Below, in pieces: positions 1 to 11,462 of a stretch of 64,000 nt of DNA (within the stretch, counting starts at the first letter, position 1; each line of letters begins with the position of its first letter). The notes beneath the pieces are model-generated. The model ran no database searches. It worked only from the letters and a program-made list of their open reading frames with translations, and was not told the origin of the DNA. The stretch is from Dipteris shenzhenensis. Taxonomy: Eukaryota; Polypodiophyta; Polypodiopsida; Gleicheniales. The stretch lies in NCBI GenBank assembly GCA_047967505.1, contig CM106538.1. One strand, given 5' to 3'. Both the position numbers and the translations under genes were made by a program.

Positions 1-76
1 TGCTAGCAGCTAAACAGTAGAAGTCCAAATGTGGAGTTAGCATGATATTGTCTATCTTACAATTGGCTAAATGACA

Positions 77-1335
77 TCACCTGCAAAAGATGCCCGTACA
101 AGAAAGCTCATCATCTAGCATCCACAAACCCAAAGCCTTCAAGGCAATTGTATAAGAATCATTTATTTTGATGCCACTAATCAATGGAGCTGGCAACAGT
201 AAACTACCCGTCTGATTCCTATGAGCAGTCCCAATATTTGCGATCAGGCTACGAGACAAGAACTCATGCTTCACCTTACTCTTGAGAATGCATCGCCGCA
301 AAGAAACCTCAAGAAGGTCTTGTTTAGATTTAGGAATTCTAGATTTCTTGAAGGAGTCAGCTTGCTGCAATAAATCATTCCACACATCTTTCCAAAGATG
401 CGATGTTTCCTCAGAGCTTCGACTGTATAAAAGCTCTGTAGAAATCCCTATTCCAGATGCAAATCCCAGCATGTCGTCATCGGATTTTCTAACATGCGGA
501 AACGGATCTGCAGCCCACAATGTATCAACTTTTGTAAGCCAAACATTGTAACCAGACTGTAAGACCCATGAGATTGCTTGCACAATCAAAAGGGCTCCTC
601 CGATAAGCCTACTGTCATCCTTTTCCATCTTCTCAAACAGATGCACATGTGCCCCATTCTTTTCTAGATTAAGATGCATTACAGTGTGCCCTCTCCGTAA
701 AAATTCTACCACAAGGGTACGATTCTGAACGAGTAACACATAGTTCTTTATACCAAATTTACCAAACTGGCACAGCCAGTTTCTTGCAAGCACCTCTGGA
801 AAACCTAGGGTATTGACAATGATGATTCCTCCACCAACCTGAAGCGATGGTAAAACCTTGTTCAAGTCATTGAAGGTGGTGATCAGGCTTTCTTGGAAAA
901 CCTCATGAAAACAGTAGTTGTATCGCTTTAATTTATTTAACGGTTTCATTTCCCATATATTGATTTCTGACAAACCATGATCACCTATTAGCTTAGAATC
1001 TGGACCAGCCTCCCTTTTCGTATTAACACCTCTTTCTCTATAAGATACACTCAAGGCTTGTTCACCGAGAAAATTTGTATACAAATTGAAATAGCCTCTG
1101 CAATGCACAAACTTGATAAACCAAGGAGTCCATATTCTCTCTCTTGATCTGTGGTACCATCCAGTTGTAACCATGCCTTCCAAAAGAGGTTTAATGTTCT
1201 TGCTTCTCTGTGTATCATACCAAATACGGAACTCCTTCCACGGCCTTGGAAATAAGAGCTGTCCCCACGTTCCTACCAACTGATACAAAAACAGGCGTGT
1301 ATTGTTGTCTACTTGCAAATGATTGCCATGTTTAC
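77..1335 (-). CDS. Glycosyltransferase-like protein, exon 2 (residues 244-662, to stop)
   Basis: This is the terminal coding exon of the gene that starts at 8393. The acceptor reads TGCAG just above 1335. Joining base 7664 to 1335 completes a Gly codon and continues as GKHGNHLQVDN. The two exons total 1989 nt, or 662 residues plus stop, without a frameshift. The exon holds the end of the GT-A-like part (LFLYQLVGTWGQLLFPRPW, then TPWFIKFVHCRGYFNLYTN). A second region follows that resembles nucleotide-diphospho-sugar transferase domains (PF03407 type), with VWLTKVDTLWAADPF at about residues 509-523; the VDTLW is where such domains carry a DxD-like motif. The last residues are GIFCR. This stop-proximal part is intact, so the gene looks functional. 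The reading of PF03407 is by motif only and needs a profile search. Confidence 0.87.
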
Positions 1336-3949
1336 CTGCAGAGTGCAAAATGTAACATTGTGAGATGCTTTTACAAAAAAGTCTTCTTCAAAAACAAAGT
1401 GCATCCAAATTTCAAAGTCTTGTTGGCTGCTGGTCAGTAGGCATCAAACATAGAGGAGTTGAACAGATCCTGAAGTATATCACATAGTGATGATAACATA
1501 AAAGGCGAAGGGTAAGCCCATCAAAACGACGGATGATGACAAGTCAAATCAGGAGGATCTACTGTTACTGGTGGGTTACTCAGGTAGGAGCCACTTGGAG
1601 CTTGTGTCTGGAAATTGCTGGAGAGTGATCCAAGTACATTTGGTAATTGGTACTAAAAGGAGCAGCCACAGCCATCTCATTACTTAGATGTGTTTCTTGG
1701 TTGTGGATGTGCCAAAATAATGGTGGGTTGAAACAAACCCCAGGAGCATGATGCTTGGGTAGAGCCAGGTTGTCGTTGGCTTATGAGGGGGATAGCTGGA
1801 TGAATGTAATGGAGGTACTCGTATTGCTCGAGGTTGGACTGAGAGCAACAGGAGCTGCATGTTCAAAGACTGAAAATCCAGGATGCCTTTGACTTGTTCC
1901 TAAAAGCATCTCCATGGGAGCTGATGGAGCATCTGCACCGATGAGTGGGTATACCCACACTGGGTTGATGAGAGGGGGTGTCACCTCCCTGCTGGCGAGT
2001 GCCCCAAATGAGGACATGGGAAATTAGGAGTCACCTACCCCCCAGTGAGGCACCGAATGAGGACATGGGGGAGCATGACCTGTATAACGAAAGGGTTTGA
2101 GAGGGATGCCATGTGGGCAAAGAAGAAGGCTGCCACAGAGGCAGATCTGAGAATAAATAAAGGACTGCCACATGGGCAGCATGCGGGCTACCATGTGGGC
2201 AACAAGAATAGTCAATGTGCCTGCATGGATGTACTGCCTAGAAGCAGCACAAGGCCCTCAATGACTGCTGGAGAGCTGGCAAGCAGCGGGCCCTGCAAGG
2301 GCAGTATAGAGGGCTTATATAGGCCCTGGAATGGGCCAGTCAGGCCTGCAGGTGGTCTGCAGAAAGGACTGCCAGTTGGCAGTCTGCAGACTGGGCAGCC
2401 GGATACACCAGGCAGAGGCCTAGTACAAGCTGCTGCACAGAATTTTATGGTCGGCCATACAGTCAGCTGTGGGGCAGACTGCAGGGAGTCAGGTCAGCTG
2501 GAGGCAGAAGTCTGGTTGGCTGGAGCAGGATCTCTAGTCGGCCAGATCTGAAGGGCTCCTAGCCCCCATTGTGTGGGCTCTAAGCAGCTCACTAGTGCTT
2601 CAGCTTGGGCTGCAAATTAGAGGAGAAGAGAGGCCTAGGGAATCATGTAAGAGTACACTCTCTTGGCAGCAGACCTTCACCAAGAAGGAAAGCAGCAAGG
2701 AGATGTGTTGAAGCAGCATCTTAGCACCCCACTGAATCTCTATTAGGGCGTGCAGGTTGACAAGGTCGGAGGTGCTCAACCAACGTAGAAGGCAGCATAT
2801 GGGAGTGCCAACAGTCCACATCTAGGCAGCTCAGATGGTGGTAGGTTGAGCACTACATTTCTTGTATCAGGGTTTGTCTATTTTGAGCAATCTATTCTAC
2901 ATGTTTTGGCTAGTCCACTTCATGAGCATGCTCTAGTTTGTATCTGTGATTTACTTTAGTAATAGTTGTGTGTACAAGAGACGGAGTGAGATTTGTTGTA
3001 TGCATTGTGTGAACCCTAGAGAAAGTCTTCCACACGGCGGAAGTTGGTACATAAGCAACTCTCTCTTTTCTAACAGAGCTTTCCAAGGCGGGGATGAAAA
3101 TTGCAGATTCACCAAAGCTCATTTTGAAAGGTCGACCTCTGGGGCATACATAGCCCCAAGCCTCTTCTGACCCCCATTGGAGGGCAGCGGGCCCATCACC
3201 CAACACAGGCCCCTACCTGTCAAAGCTCAGCCATACACCCATGGCTATCTGCCCCTTTAGGAAGCCAAAACCCCCAAGGCGTTTGCAGGCTGCAAAACAC
3301 TTCCTCCCCTTTTCTTATGTGGACTGCCAGCACTCCTTAAATTTGTAAGATGCATCCCGCCTGCTACCAGCCCCTTTTGCAGACGCATCCCCTCATCCCT
3401 TTCCTTATGTGCACAGCCATACAGCTTCCTTAAAAGACACTGAACAGCATGCTTTGGGGCATACAGCCTTCCCTAGACAGCAGTACATCTCTTCCTTTGC
3501 ACCTTCATTTGCCCCCACTCCATCCGGGCTACACATGGGTAACTTTCCCTTATCCAGCCCCTTCTTTTACTGCTCAATTGGCTGCCTTGTCTGCCTGGTA
3601 TATACCCCTCTTTGCTGGAACTGTTATGCACCCCTCTGATGGATGCCCACTCCATAACACACAGCAACTTGTGACTGCAACACTGACCAATTGGCATCCC
3701 CAATGAATGGCAAAAGTTCTCTACCAGGGCACAGATCCAGCAGTCCAAAAATGCTTTTGCTGATGGAAGAAAGAAATCTCCTGAAGTAAAGGCTGAATTG
3801 GGTTTTAGGTCTACACAGGATATGGGATTTGAAAGAGTGGTTTCTTATGTCAGGATCATTACCAAGACCTGCTCATCTATGATCACATGAAAAGCATTTT
3901 CTCACATTACAAGGGTACCGTCTCTTGGAGAATATGGGTCAACTTCCCA

Positions 3950-4370
3950 CATGTAACGCCCCATATGCGGAGAGCACAGAGGAGTGCTATTTAGGGGAAT
4001 GATAAAAGATGATCAGGCTGCCACATGGACACGCATTGGCTGCCATGTGGACTGCATACAGGTTTCCTTCGTGGATTAATTTATGATCCAGAGCAGATCA
4101 TTCTGCAGGACAGCCATGGTGGGCCACACATGGGCAATTGCATTCGGTTGGACAGCAGCCAGTAAGCAAAGAGGCACTGGAGGGAGGCTTTTTATAGGCC
4201 CTGTAGGCAGCTCTAGGTCAGCCAGATCTGGTCCAGCCATCTAGGCTTCACAGGCCCAGTTGGCTGGCCCAGATCTGCGTCAGCCAAGAAGAAGGGCAGT
4301 CAGCCATTTTGGAGGTCTTGTGCCCTATATAAAGTGGGGGCCAAATAGAGACAATTCATTATACCAGTTC
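3950..4370 (+). repeat. LTR-like repeat, diverged
   Basis: The block contains a TATA-like CTATATAAAG near 4324 and shares words such as CAGCCAGATCTG and GCCACATGG with 2030-2600. It directly precedes a plus-strand copia gag fragment, so it could be that element's 5' LTR. However, no clear initiator-tRNA primer-binding site is visible at the junction and no boundaries could be fixed. Confidence 0.3.
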
Positions 4371-4379
4371 CATCCTTGA

Positions 4380-4855
4380 GAAGTTACTGGAAGGAATGGG
4401 GCTTAGGCATGCATTAGTTATAGTACCAGCAGATCTAGATAAGGTGAGGGATTGGAAGCTGAAGGATGTCGTATTCTCCACGATATATAGGAACGACAGC
4501 AGATTTGGTGATCTCCATATTCAACCGACAAAAATGACGCATGATGCAGGGATACTTAAAGGACCTCTATAAGACCAATAATACATGGAGGATCATAACA
4601 CTCCAATCAGTTGTCAACCATGATGATGGAGCAGGGGCAATCAACACATGACTACCTCATCAAAGTGAAGGTCCTTAGGAATCAACTGGCCATAAGGTGG
4701 ACATTAACCAATTGGCCATGTCATGGTCAGTAAGCTTCCCAATAGCCACAAAGCATTGGTGACGACCACCATAGCTGAACAATCAAAGCCAGTTACCTTA
4801 GAACAGTTAGGCCCATTGTTGTTCCAAAAGGAGGCTTGAATGAAGCAGTACCACT
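4380..4855 (+). pseudogene. Ty1/copia gag fragment, plus strand
   Basis: Translation of the plus strand across shifting frames gives pieces typical of the copia gag (UBN2-type) domain. These are a DWKLKD-like segment near 4450, then STHDYLIKVKVLRNQLA near 4640-4690, then an EQSKP/LEQLG-like segment near 4780-4820. In intact elements these lie in the same order. Stops and frameshifts break the frame throughout. It ends at about 4855, directly against a minus-strand copia gag fragment. Assignment is by motif memory. Confidence 0.5.
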
Positions 4856-4861
4856 ACCACT

Positions 4862-5407
4862 GGTGATCAGGGATGAATAGAAGGCCCTGTACTGAGAGTA
4901 TAACTGGGATAGAAGAGTAATGGCCATGTACTCTGATGATATCTGCTTCCCCGCCTAAAGGATCTCCTGCTGAAGTTCCTGTAACTTGATGTGGTCCCGC
5001 ATCGATGAAGACTTCTTGGGATCCAACAACCTCATTTGGACCTCCAGTGAGACTCTCTTCATGGGAGAGGTTCGGTTATACATGGACGCCAAATGCTCCC
5101 ATATACTTTTCGCCTTCACGTGATTAATCACCTGAGGAGTACAGTTAAGAAATTTAAATTATCTTACCCTAGCATTAACACGGTCTCACAACTGGGACAG
5201 AGTCTCGGCCTCCTTCTGAGCCAGGATGCCAAGGTCCTCTGCCAAGGGATCCGGTCGGGCAACACCTATCAAGACGAAATCTGCCATGTCATATGACTGT
5301 AACACAGATTCCATCATCACCCGCCAAACGCCGTAATTGAGCCCATCTAACTGCCGGTCAACCGGGAACGTGGGCAACACTGGAATTCTAGTCTTGTTCT
5401 CTGCCAT
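4862..5407 (-). pseudogene. Ty1/copia gag remnant, minus strand
   Basis: A likely gag start Met lies at 5407 (MAENKTRIPVLP). It is followed by the hallmark of copia gag, LDGLNYGVWRVMMESVL, and then by SIWEHLASMYNRTSPMKRVSLEVQ, MRDHIKLQELQQEIL and a YSQYRAFYSSLI segment. An in-frame stop lies near 4955, and the frame shifts near 5186. The 5' end is in register with the LTR and primer-binding site at 5741-6600. The element is cut off at about 4860, and protease, integrase and reverse transcriptase are absent. It is an insertion into the intron of the glycosyltransferase-like gene and sits in the same orientation as that gene. Confidence 0.72.
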
Positions 5408-5740
5408 CTTGGGCAAAGTCGCCATGTCAGAGTGAAGAGGACGATGAACTGAAAGAGAAGGTGCATGGGATGGAAGGACCTGAGGGTTGAAGAAAGGAGA
5501 AGGTTGAAGACGAGGATGCAGGGGCTGACAGCCCAATGTACCTTCACACCTCCATTTCCATCCCTCGGGAACACCTCCTCTTTGATCTGAAAACACCCTT
5601 CAAAGTCACCCTCACTGGTCACCTGAACAGTCCACTTCTCACACACGCTCCTCCTCAAAGACACCTCTGAACAGAACCCTAATCCTCCTCTCTATGTGTT
5701 CGCTCAACACTCCTCTGCCCCTCAGGTCTCAAGCCAACCG

Positions 5741-5754
5741 TGGCTCTGATACCA
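5741..5754 (-). promoter_or_regulatory. Copia primer-binding site
   Basis: Minus-strand reading is TGGTATCAGAGCCA, the complement of the 3' end of plant initiator methionine tRNA used to prime most copia elements. It directly abuts the LTR end CGTCTCACA. Confidence 0.8.
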
Positions 5755-5776
5755 TGTGAGACGTGCAGCGGAAATG

Positions 5777-5808
<32 letters not shown>

Positions 5809-6600
5809 CACACCTCACACACTGAGAAGGAGAGAGAGGAGAGAGAACTGCAAGTGATCTCTGGAGAAAATCCCGCTACAGCTGGGGGAAAACCTCGGAA
5901 ACAATGGGCTGCTCGAGAGCTCAGACAAACAGCTCAACAACCAGAAGAATGGGAGCACGAGGGAGTGGATGAACTACTCCACTACCCTGCTGCTCAAGTG
6001 ATGCTGTGGGCTGGCTCTGCACCTCTGCCAGGCTCCACTAGATGGTGGACTGAACTGCTCCACTGGATGCTCTGCAGGAAGAACTGCTCCAGCTCCAGAA
6101 GATGCTCTAAGAAGGAGTATAGCACCTCACCCTGCTCCAGTCGCTGCAGCATGCAGGCTGACTCACTGCCCCTATGTGGGCTGACTCCAGCTCATAGGGC
6201 TGGGCACACAGCCCTATAAAAGGGCACCTAGGGGGCCGACAAGGCCAGGTGGACCAACCCAATGCCTACTGCCCTATTAGGAGGGCTCAAGCCCCCCAGC
6301 TCATGGCCAGCAAGGTGGCCAACCCCACCCTCTGCTCCACAGCCCAGACAAGAGGCCCATAAGAGGCGCCTAAGAGCAGCAAACTGAGGCATACCTGCCC
6401 ACACAGCCCTGCACACCTCCGTGGCCTACGCGGCGACACATGAGGCACTGGAAAGCCAGACTAACCTACTCTCACGGGGGGCGGGCACACCCACAACAGA
6501 GGCCCTCACTCTCGACCCTAGCCTCACTCACTGGGCGGGCACACCCGCAATCAAGACCCTCTCTCTCTAAGGTGACATCAGGAGATGTTGACCTCCAACA
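5755..6600 (-). repeat. Copia LTR (about 846 bp)
   Basis: Read on the minus strand this begins TGTTGGAGG at 6600 and ends CGTCTCACA at 5755, giving TG...CA termini directly next to the primer-binding site. It contains a (GA)n tract at 5785-5807. No second copy is in the window, so the element is a 5' LTR plus partial gag. The outer boundary at 6600 rests on the typical terminal motif only. Confidence 0.55.
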
Positions 6601-7663
6601 ATTCTATCCTTCACAAGTGCACTCGCATGCACTAGAGAAGGCAGATAAAGGCAGCAGCAGGGTGCAGCAAAGGCACCAGCAGCAAGAAGTCTTCCAGCAG
6701 GTCCTTGCCTTGGATGTAGAGCTCTCGAGTGAGAACATCAGTAGCCAAAAAAAAGCTGAGAGGACAGGTTTTGGGGCTCCTCCCTTAGCCATGGAAAACC
6801 TCATTTAGAGGCACATGGCAGAAGGAGAGAGCAGTAGGTTTGGCAATGCGTTTTGGCCTCAGATCTAACACCGGTATAGCAGCATCCCACTGTCAACGTG
6901 GCAAATGTTGCGAGTTACCTTTTGTACTCATCTTTGGTTCTATCTGTAGACATTTCCAATGAAGTTTTGGTTGCCATACCTCACTGTCTATCTCAGATTT
7001 GGGCGCTGATTTCATCATACATGCTTGGGCACATACACAGATAGGATCCAAAACAGTACATCATCTTGTTGGTTAGTTTTCAATTATGCTGTACTGCATT
7101 TAGTGGCATCCTCTTGCACTAACTTGGATGTCAGCAATCTCAAACAGATATATATGTACCTTCGAAGCAGCCAATAATGTAGGTTGATAGAGAAGAGGGA
7201 CAATGTGATTATTTGAAGATAGGCAATCTGAAGAAGTTTAAGGCGAGGATAACGGCTGTGTCAAACTTCGAACAGTCCTCACAAGACGAGAATAATATTG
7301 ATCCCAAATGAACGTTCTTTTGAAATAAATGAGGATGGCGGGAAGAGATACATGCTGAAGAAAATGTTAATGATTATTGCTCACAAGGAAATGATGAGGA
7401 GTTATGACTTTCCTTTTGATCCAGTTTTCGAAATGGAGAACCCTATGGTGGTCCATTATGGAGAAATCCTTTTCTGGCAAGAATCTTCATGTTAGTATTG
7501 CGAGATAATTCCAGCCTCATTCTTTGGTTTCATGTCTGTTAGGCCTTTTCATCCACTAAGTATCTTGGCGCTTTTGCGTTTTCTCATTAACGAGAATTAT
7601 ACAGGAGCTTTATGCATTTTCTCATTGACGAGAATCATTGAGGAAATACGCAATGAGGCTTAC

Positions 7664-8393
7664 CCGGCACAAATCTTGGGCGCTGCAAGGATATACCATA
7701 AACAGTAGAATCATAGTTGGACCGATCATAATAGTAAGTTTTGACAATTTGCCTCAAATACGTGTAGAACAGTGGAGATAGCCGCATGTCGTCCTCAACG
7801 ACGAAAGCGAATTCGTTGTTCGATGCTGGCCACCATGCTTCTAGCCATTGGGCCTGCAACCCTGCATTATCCGTTCTGTAATGTATTTCCTTAGGTCCGT
7901 GCGCCCAAATGAAGCCATCGACGTGAAGTAAAAGCTCGTGAGCTTCTTTCAATTTGTCTTCAATCGCCGTGTGCTGTTGCGTACCTTCCATGGGAAAATG
8001 ATCAATAAGTATGTGAAGTTTCACGGTGTCCCCCCCGTAATCCGCTGCTGCAAGTGACTCCAGACATCTCGAAAGAGAATCTAACCGGTTGTAGGTCAAA
8101 ACTTTGATGATGAACTGAAAATTGGCAGGAAGATTTACTGCGTCGGACGTTTCCGGGGCCTCGATCGAGCGTCCTCCAAGGGCATAGTTTCGAGCTCTTC
8201 CTAAAACCTGGACCTCAGCTTGGAAGGACAGGTAGAGAACCACCGCAACAGCAAAAACGAGCCAGAAAGCCCACCGGCGCAAGTAGCCGATTTTGGAAAG
8301 AGGGGATGCAAGAGTAGACATGGAAGGAAGCAAGAAGAGATCACAGCTCATAAGCATTCTATCTGATGTATCATCGGTAAAACCTCCGCTCAA
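7664..8393 (-). CDS. Glycosyltransferase-like protein, exon 1 (residues 1-244)
   Basis: This is the first coding exon of a Golgi-type nucleotide-sugar transferase-like protein. The ATG is at 8393. A short cytoplasmic part precedes a hydrophobic signal anchor at about residues 41-57 (WAFWLVFAVAVVLYLSF), as in type II membrane proteins. The GT-A-like domain starts near residue 95 with FIIKVLTYNRLDSLSRCL and carries an acidic motif VVEDDMRLSP at residues 198-207, a likely metal and nucleotide-sugar site. The exon ends in RPRFVPG at a donor GTAAGC (first intron base 7663) in phase 1. The sequence resembles an uncharacterised plant family annotated as glycosyltransferase family 2 or nucleotide-diphospho-sugar transferase (for example Arabidopsis At5g12260, from memory). 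Acceptor and substrate are unknown. A second Met at residue 25 is an alternative start that keeps the anchor. Golgi location is inferred. Confidence 0.88.
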
Positions 8394-8900
8394 AACTCCC
8401 TCTTTATCTACGGTTGCGTCTCCTCCGCCGGTTCCTGTTTGCAGGATCGCTGGCTAGATGTCGACTGCGCAAACTTGCCGTTTTGCAAAACACAATGCTG
8501 CTCTTCGTCTTTGCCCATCACGCTGAGGATGATCTTCGCAAACAAACTCCACAACACCACTGCCGATCGCGCCGTCTACCTTTCTGCAGCTTAGGTGATC
8601 ATCTCCCATCATCCATGGATGACTAGCCCCTTGGGAGAACTCGTTTCCCCGCTCACTAGGGGGCGAGCCATGGACTCCATTGGGCCTGTTTCTATGCCCT
8701 TTGCGCGCACCCAAGTGCGTGCCACCAGTGGTCAATCCAGCCCATGAAGGCCCCACGTGGAAACACGTCCTTTTCCACTAGAACAAGTTGAATACATTCA
8801 AAAGGCCTGCCCTGGCAGCTGAGAAGATGAAGAAGAAGAGAGAGCGAGAGAGAGAGAGAGAGGGGCTAGAGAGAGAGGGGGAGAAAAAAATGGGGACCAA
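8394..8900 (-). promoter_or_regulatory. 5' flank of glycosyltransferase-like gene
   Basis: The start codon at 8393 is preceded by a CpG-rich stretch and, farther upstream, by a GA-rich tract at 8825-8883. On the gene's strand this tract is (CT)n, a common plant core-promoter and 5'UTR feature. No convincing TATA box was found. Transcription start is not determinable. Confidence 0.3.
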
Positions 8901-9640
8901 AATAGCAAAAAATCCACATCATTTTCCCTTTCTTAAACAGAAACACCTTTACTAAAGCCCCCTTCTTTCCCGGTAAGCTACATGTGTCGATTTCGAGCAG
9001 GTTGGGCAAGTACATCTAGTGGAGGATGCAGATTTTTGCATCCAACGGTCCAAATTAAACCTAAGCCTTTGACGATGTAGGGAAATGGCTATGGGGGGCC
9101 CTTTTTAGGCACAGTGGCCACCCCCAAACATTTTCAAGTGCCACATGGAAGTTGACAAGCACCCCTATGGAGGTGAGTAAATTTTAGCTATCAATATACA
9201 CTTTAACATTTGCCATATCATAAAGTTCATAGTCTAAAAGTAGAAATGCTTAACTACATGTACATGGCTAGTGCACACTTCACTTGAAACAAGAGTACTA
9301 TTGCACTCAATCATTCCATATCCCATTTTGCATAGCTATTAAACATACCTTGTTTGTTTCACCTGTATTTCAATGTGTGCTTCATCTTCATATTGTTCAC
9401 CAACTATCAACATAACTTTCATTCTTGAGGGGAGAACTTAGATTCAGTACCTTTTGCCACTACTTTTTATCATAATGGTCATCATCTCATTGGGAACCCT
9501 TCATAAATTTTGTCAAGAATAGTGTAAATTGAGGACTATAAGGGCATAGGGACAAACCCTAACCCTAACCCCTATCCTTTGTAGAGGGGGCTCATAAGGG
9601 CATAGGGACAAATGCTAACCCTAACCCTAAGTTGTAAATA
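8900..9640. other. Intergenic, no gene seen
   Basis: AT-rich sequence with no supported open reading frame. It contains two short AACCCTAACCCTAA telomere-like stretches at about 9553-9632, each preceded by a shared GGGCATAGGGACAAA word. Confidence 0.5.
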
Positions 9641-9647
9641 TGTATAT

Positions 9648-9698
<51 letters not shown>

Positions 9699-9722
9699 TG
9701 CGCATGCACACACACACACAGC
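9648..9722. repeat. (CT)n-(CA)n microsatellite
   Basis: About 32 bp of CT repeats run directly into CA repeats interrupted by ATGCGCATG. The CA/GC part alternates purine and pyrimidine and could form Z-DNA. The predicted Leu-Ser and His-Thr peptide here is a repeat artefact. Confidence 0.9.
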
Positions 9723-10279
9723 TCACACGAGGTCGAGGAGCCTTACCCTTTCTAGAGAGAGAGTGCTTCTAGGCACACTTTCAAGACCCACCGATGAAGA
9801 GTTGGCTTTTCGACACCCTAGTGAGGCCATCTTTTTAGTGGAGTGATCTTCCGGTGGTGGAGTGGAGGAGTTTTGAGCACCTACAGGTGACTATGGGGTC
9901 TAGGATGATTCGGAGTAAGCCCTCAGTTCCTTATCAAATAGTACAGGCAGAGTTTGCCATGGCACCCCTCCAAACTGATGCCATCTTTTAGACTGTAACA
10001 TTCCTTCACAGAGTTTGGGCTCTGCCCCACCTGAGCTATCGAGGCTGGCACTAGAGTCATCTAGATGACTAGTAGAGAGTGGGGTTGATAGAGTCTTGTA
10101 TGCACACATATCCACTTGGTTTACCAGACATGGTGTTCAAATGGACCGACTTCTCCCTTTCAATACAGCATGGATGCGCCACCTGAGTCGATCCCACGAG
10201 ATGAGATTAATCATATCATACGATTAGATCTCTTCCAGCTCCATACATCTTGGACTTGGGGGGGCCCAAGAGTTCCCCA

Positions 10280-10605
10280 CGGAGATCCGATTCTATCGTG
10301 ATGACTTTTTTAGAGTATTGGAGGATGGACTCATCATCAGACCCCAGTACCTCGAGAACACAGGAGTCTCACATGCATTGAGGATCACCATTGGGCAAAT
10401 ATGGGTCTTGTCACACCAGATCAAGATTGAGGCAACGAGGGTGGCAGGGATACCCAGGGAGCAACGGCTTTGCAAGCAATGCATGCTGGGTGAGGTTGAG
10501 ACAAAGGAGCATTTTCTATGCACCTGCCCAGCCTATTTAGATCCGGGGATGACGATACCACTGCCTCTTCTAGGAGGGACACAACTTTGGCCCTCTTTCA
10601 AGTGA
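10280..10605 (+). pseudogene. Retroelement (LINE-like) C-terminal zinc-motif fragment
   Basis: The plus-strand frame encodes IPREQRLCKQCMLGEVETKE and then HFLCTCPAY, a C-x2-C...H-x4-C arrangement. Such a motif occurs near the C terminus of many non-LTR retrotransposon polyproteins, in a position like the zf-RVT domain. The preceding LRITIGQIWVLSHQIKIEATR also fits those tails. Upstream frames (9900-10280) look related but are broken. A domesticated or host protein is not excluded; no upstream exon is evident. Confidence 0.4.
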
Positions 10606-11000
10606 GAGGCATAGAACCACACCCGATATGGAGAGGGACCAAGGTACACATGATAGAGGTTAGGCCTATCTCCGCTCTCCTCAGAGGCATCACTCTTGAT
10701 ATAGCCCATCGGATCTAGAGATCAAGATGACCACGTTCCTCAGCACAGCGCGAGATGGCTCAACAAACGCAAATCCGAGATATTCTCGAGGCCCACGGGA
10801 GAGCCACTATAATGCCAGATTTTGGTTCTAAGTTTCAGCATTCAACTTCAATTTGTGTTTTCAGTTTTGTTTGAGCTCTTTGAGCTTTTTAGCCTAGTCT
10901 AGTTCTCAACGAGGGCCCTAGTGCGCCCTTTGCTTCATCCCTTCGAGGCTTGTATGAGTTACTTTTTGCTTGATGAACTTTATCCCATAGGCTCGCGAGG

Positions 11001-11003
<3 letters not shown>

Positions 11004-11038
<35 letters not shown>
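11004..11038. repeat. (CT)n microsatellite
   Basis: An uninterrupted CT tract of about 35 bp, then a short C run. Confidence 0.9.
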
Positions 11039-11040
<2 letters not shown>

Positions 11041-11270
11041 CCCTAAAAATCTTCTAACAAGCCCTTACATTCGTCAAGGCACAAGCCTCCCCTTGAGGCA
11101 TTTCCAGTTCCATTGAGTTGTTCTTATAGATCAAGTTCCTGTCTTTAATGTACTTCAAAAAGCTCACTATTTGCGAGCTACGAAGAGAACACAATGTTCC
11201 TTTGAAGCTTTGTGTGTTTTGAGAGTGTTTTCTTGAGTTTATTATAAGGTATAGGGTCCATGTGCGCAAA

Positions 11271-11430
11271 GATTCAGAGAAAGAGTGTTGTGTGAGTTTT
11301 TGTTATAAGGTCTCTATGTGAGCTTTTCCTTTGTGATAGAGATTCAGAGAAAGAGGGTTGTGTGACTTTTGTTGTAAGATTCTCTTTGAGTCTTTTCTTT
11401 GTGACAAAAATCTAGAGAAAGATGGTTGTG
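11271..11430. repeat. Tandem repeat, period about 70 bp
   Basis: The word GATTCAGAGAAAGAG begins at 11271 and again at 11341, and a diverged form starts near 11408. Each is followed by GGTTGTGTGA- and TTGTTATAAGG-like sequence. The array ends just left of the gypsy insertion site. Confidence 0.7.
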
Positions 11431-11462
11431 AGGTATTTGAATTTTAAGACATTTTGACCCTT

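Larger units (their letters stand above)
1336..7663 (-). other. Long intron of the glycosyltransferase-like gene
   Basis: This 6.3-kb GT-AG intron lies between the two coding exons; the donor is GTAAGC at 7663 and the acceptor TGCAG at 1340-1336. It contains copia gag fragments in both orientations and a copia LTR, annotated separately. The stretch 1440-3950 is GC-rich with GGGCC- and TGCCACATGG-like motifs that recur at 3950-4330, suggesting two diverged LTR-like pieces. TATA-like stretches lie near 2312 and 4325. No host coding sequence is seen. The stretch 6601-7658 includes a 65-codon open frame at 7298-7495 with no recognisable domain. Confidence 0.8.

Noticed and set aside
282-551. Plus-strand 89-codon frame
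   Set aside because: It is antisense to the well-supported glycosyltransferase-like exon and has no motif of its own.
2045-2551. Plus-strand 168-codon frame
   Set aside because: It lies in a GC-rich, repeat-like part of the intron that shares words with 3950-4330. The translation has no known domain and is probably composition-driven.
5740-6219. Plus-strand 159-codon frame
   Set aside because: It lies inside the copia LTR and runs through a (GA)n tract that yields an Arg/Glu repeat.
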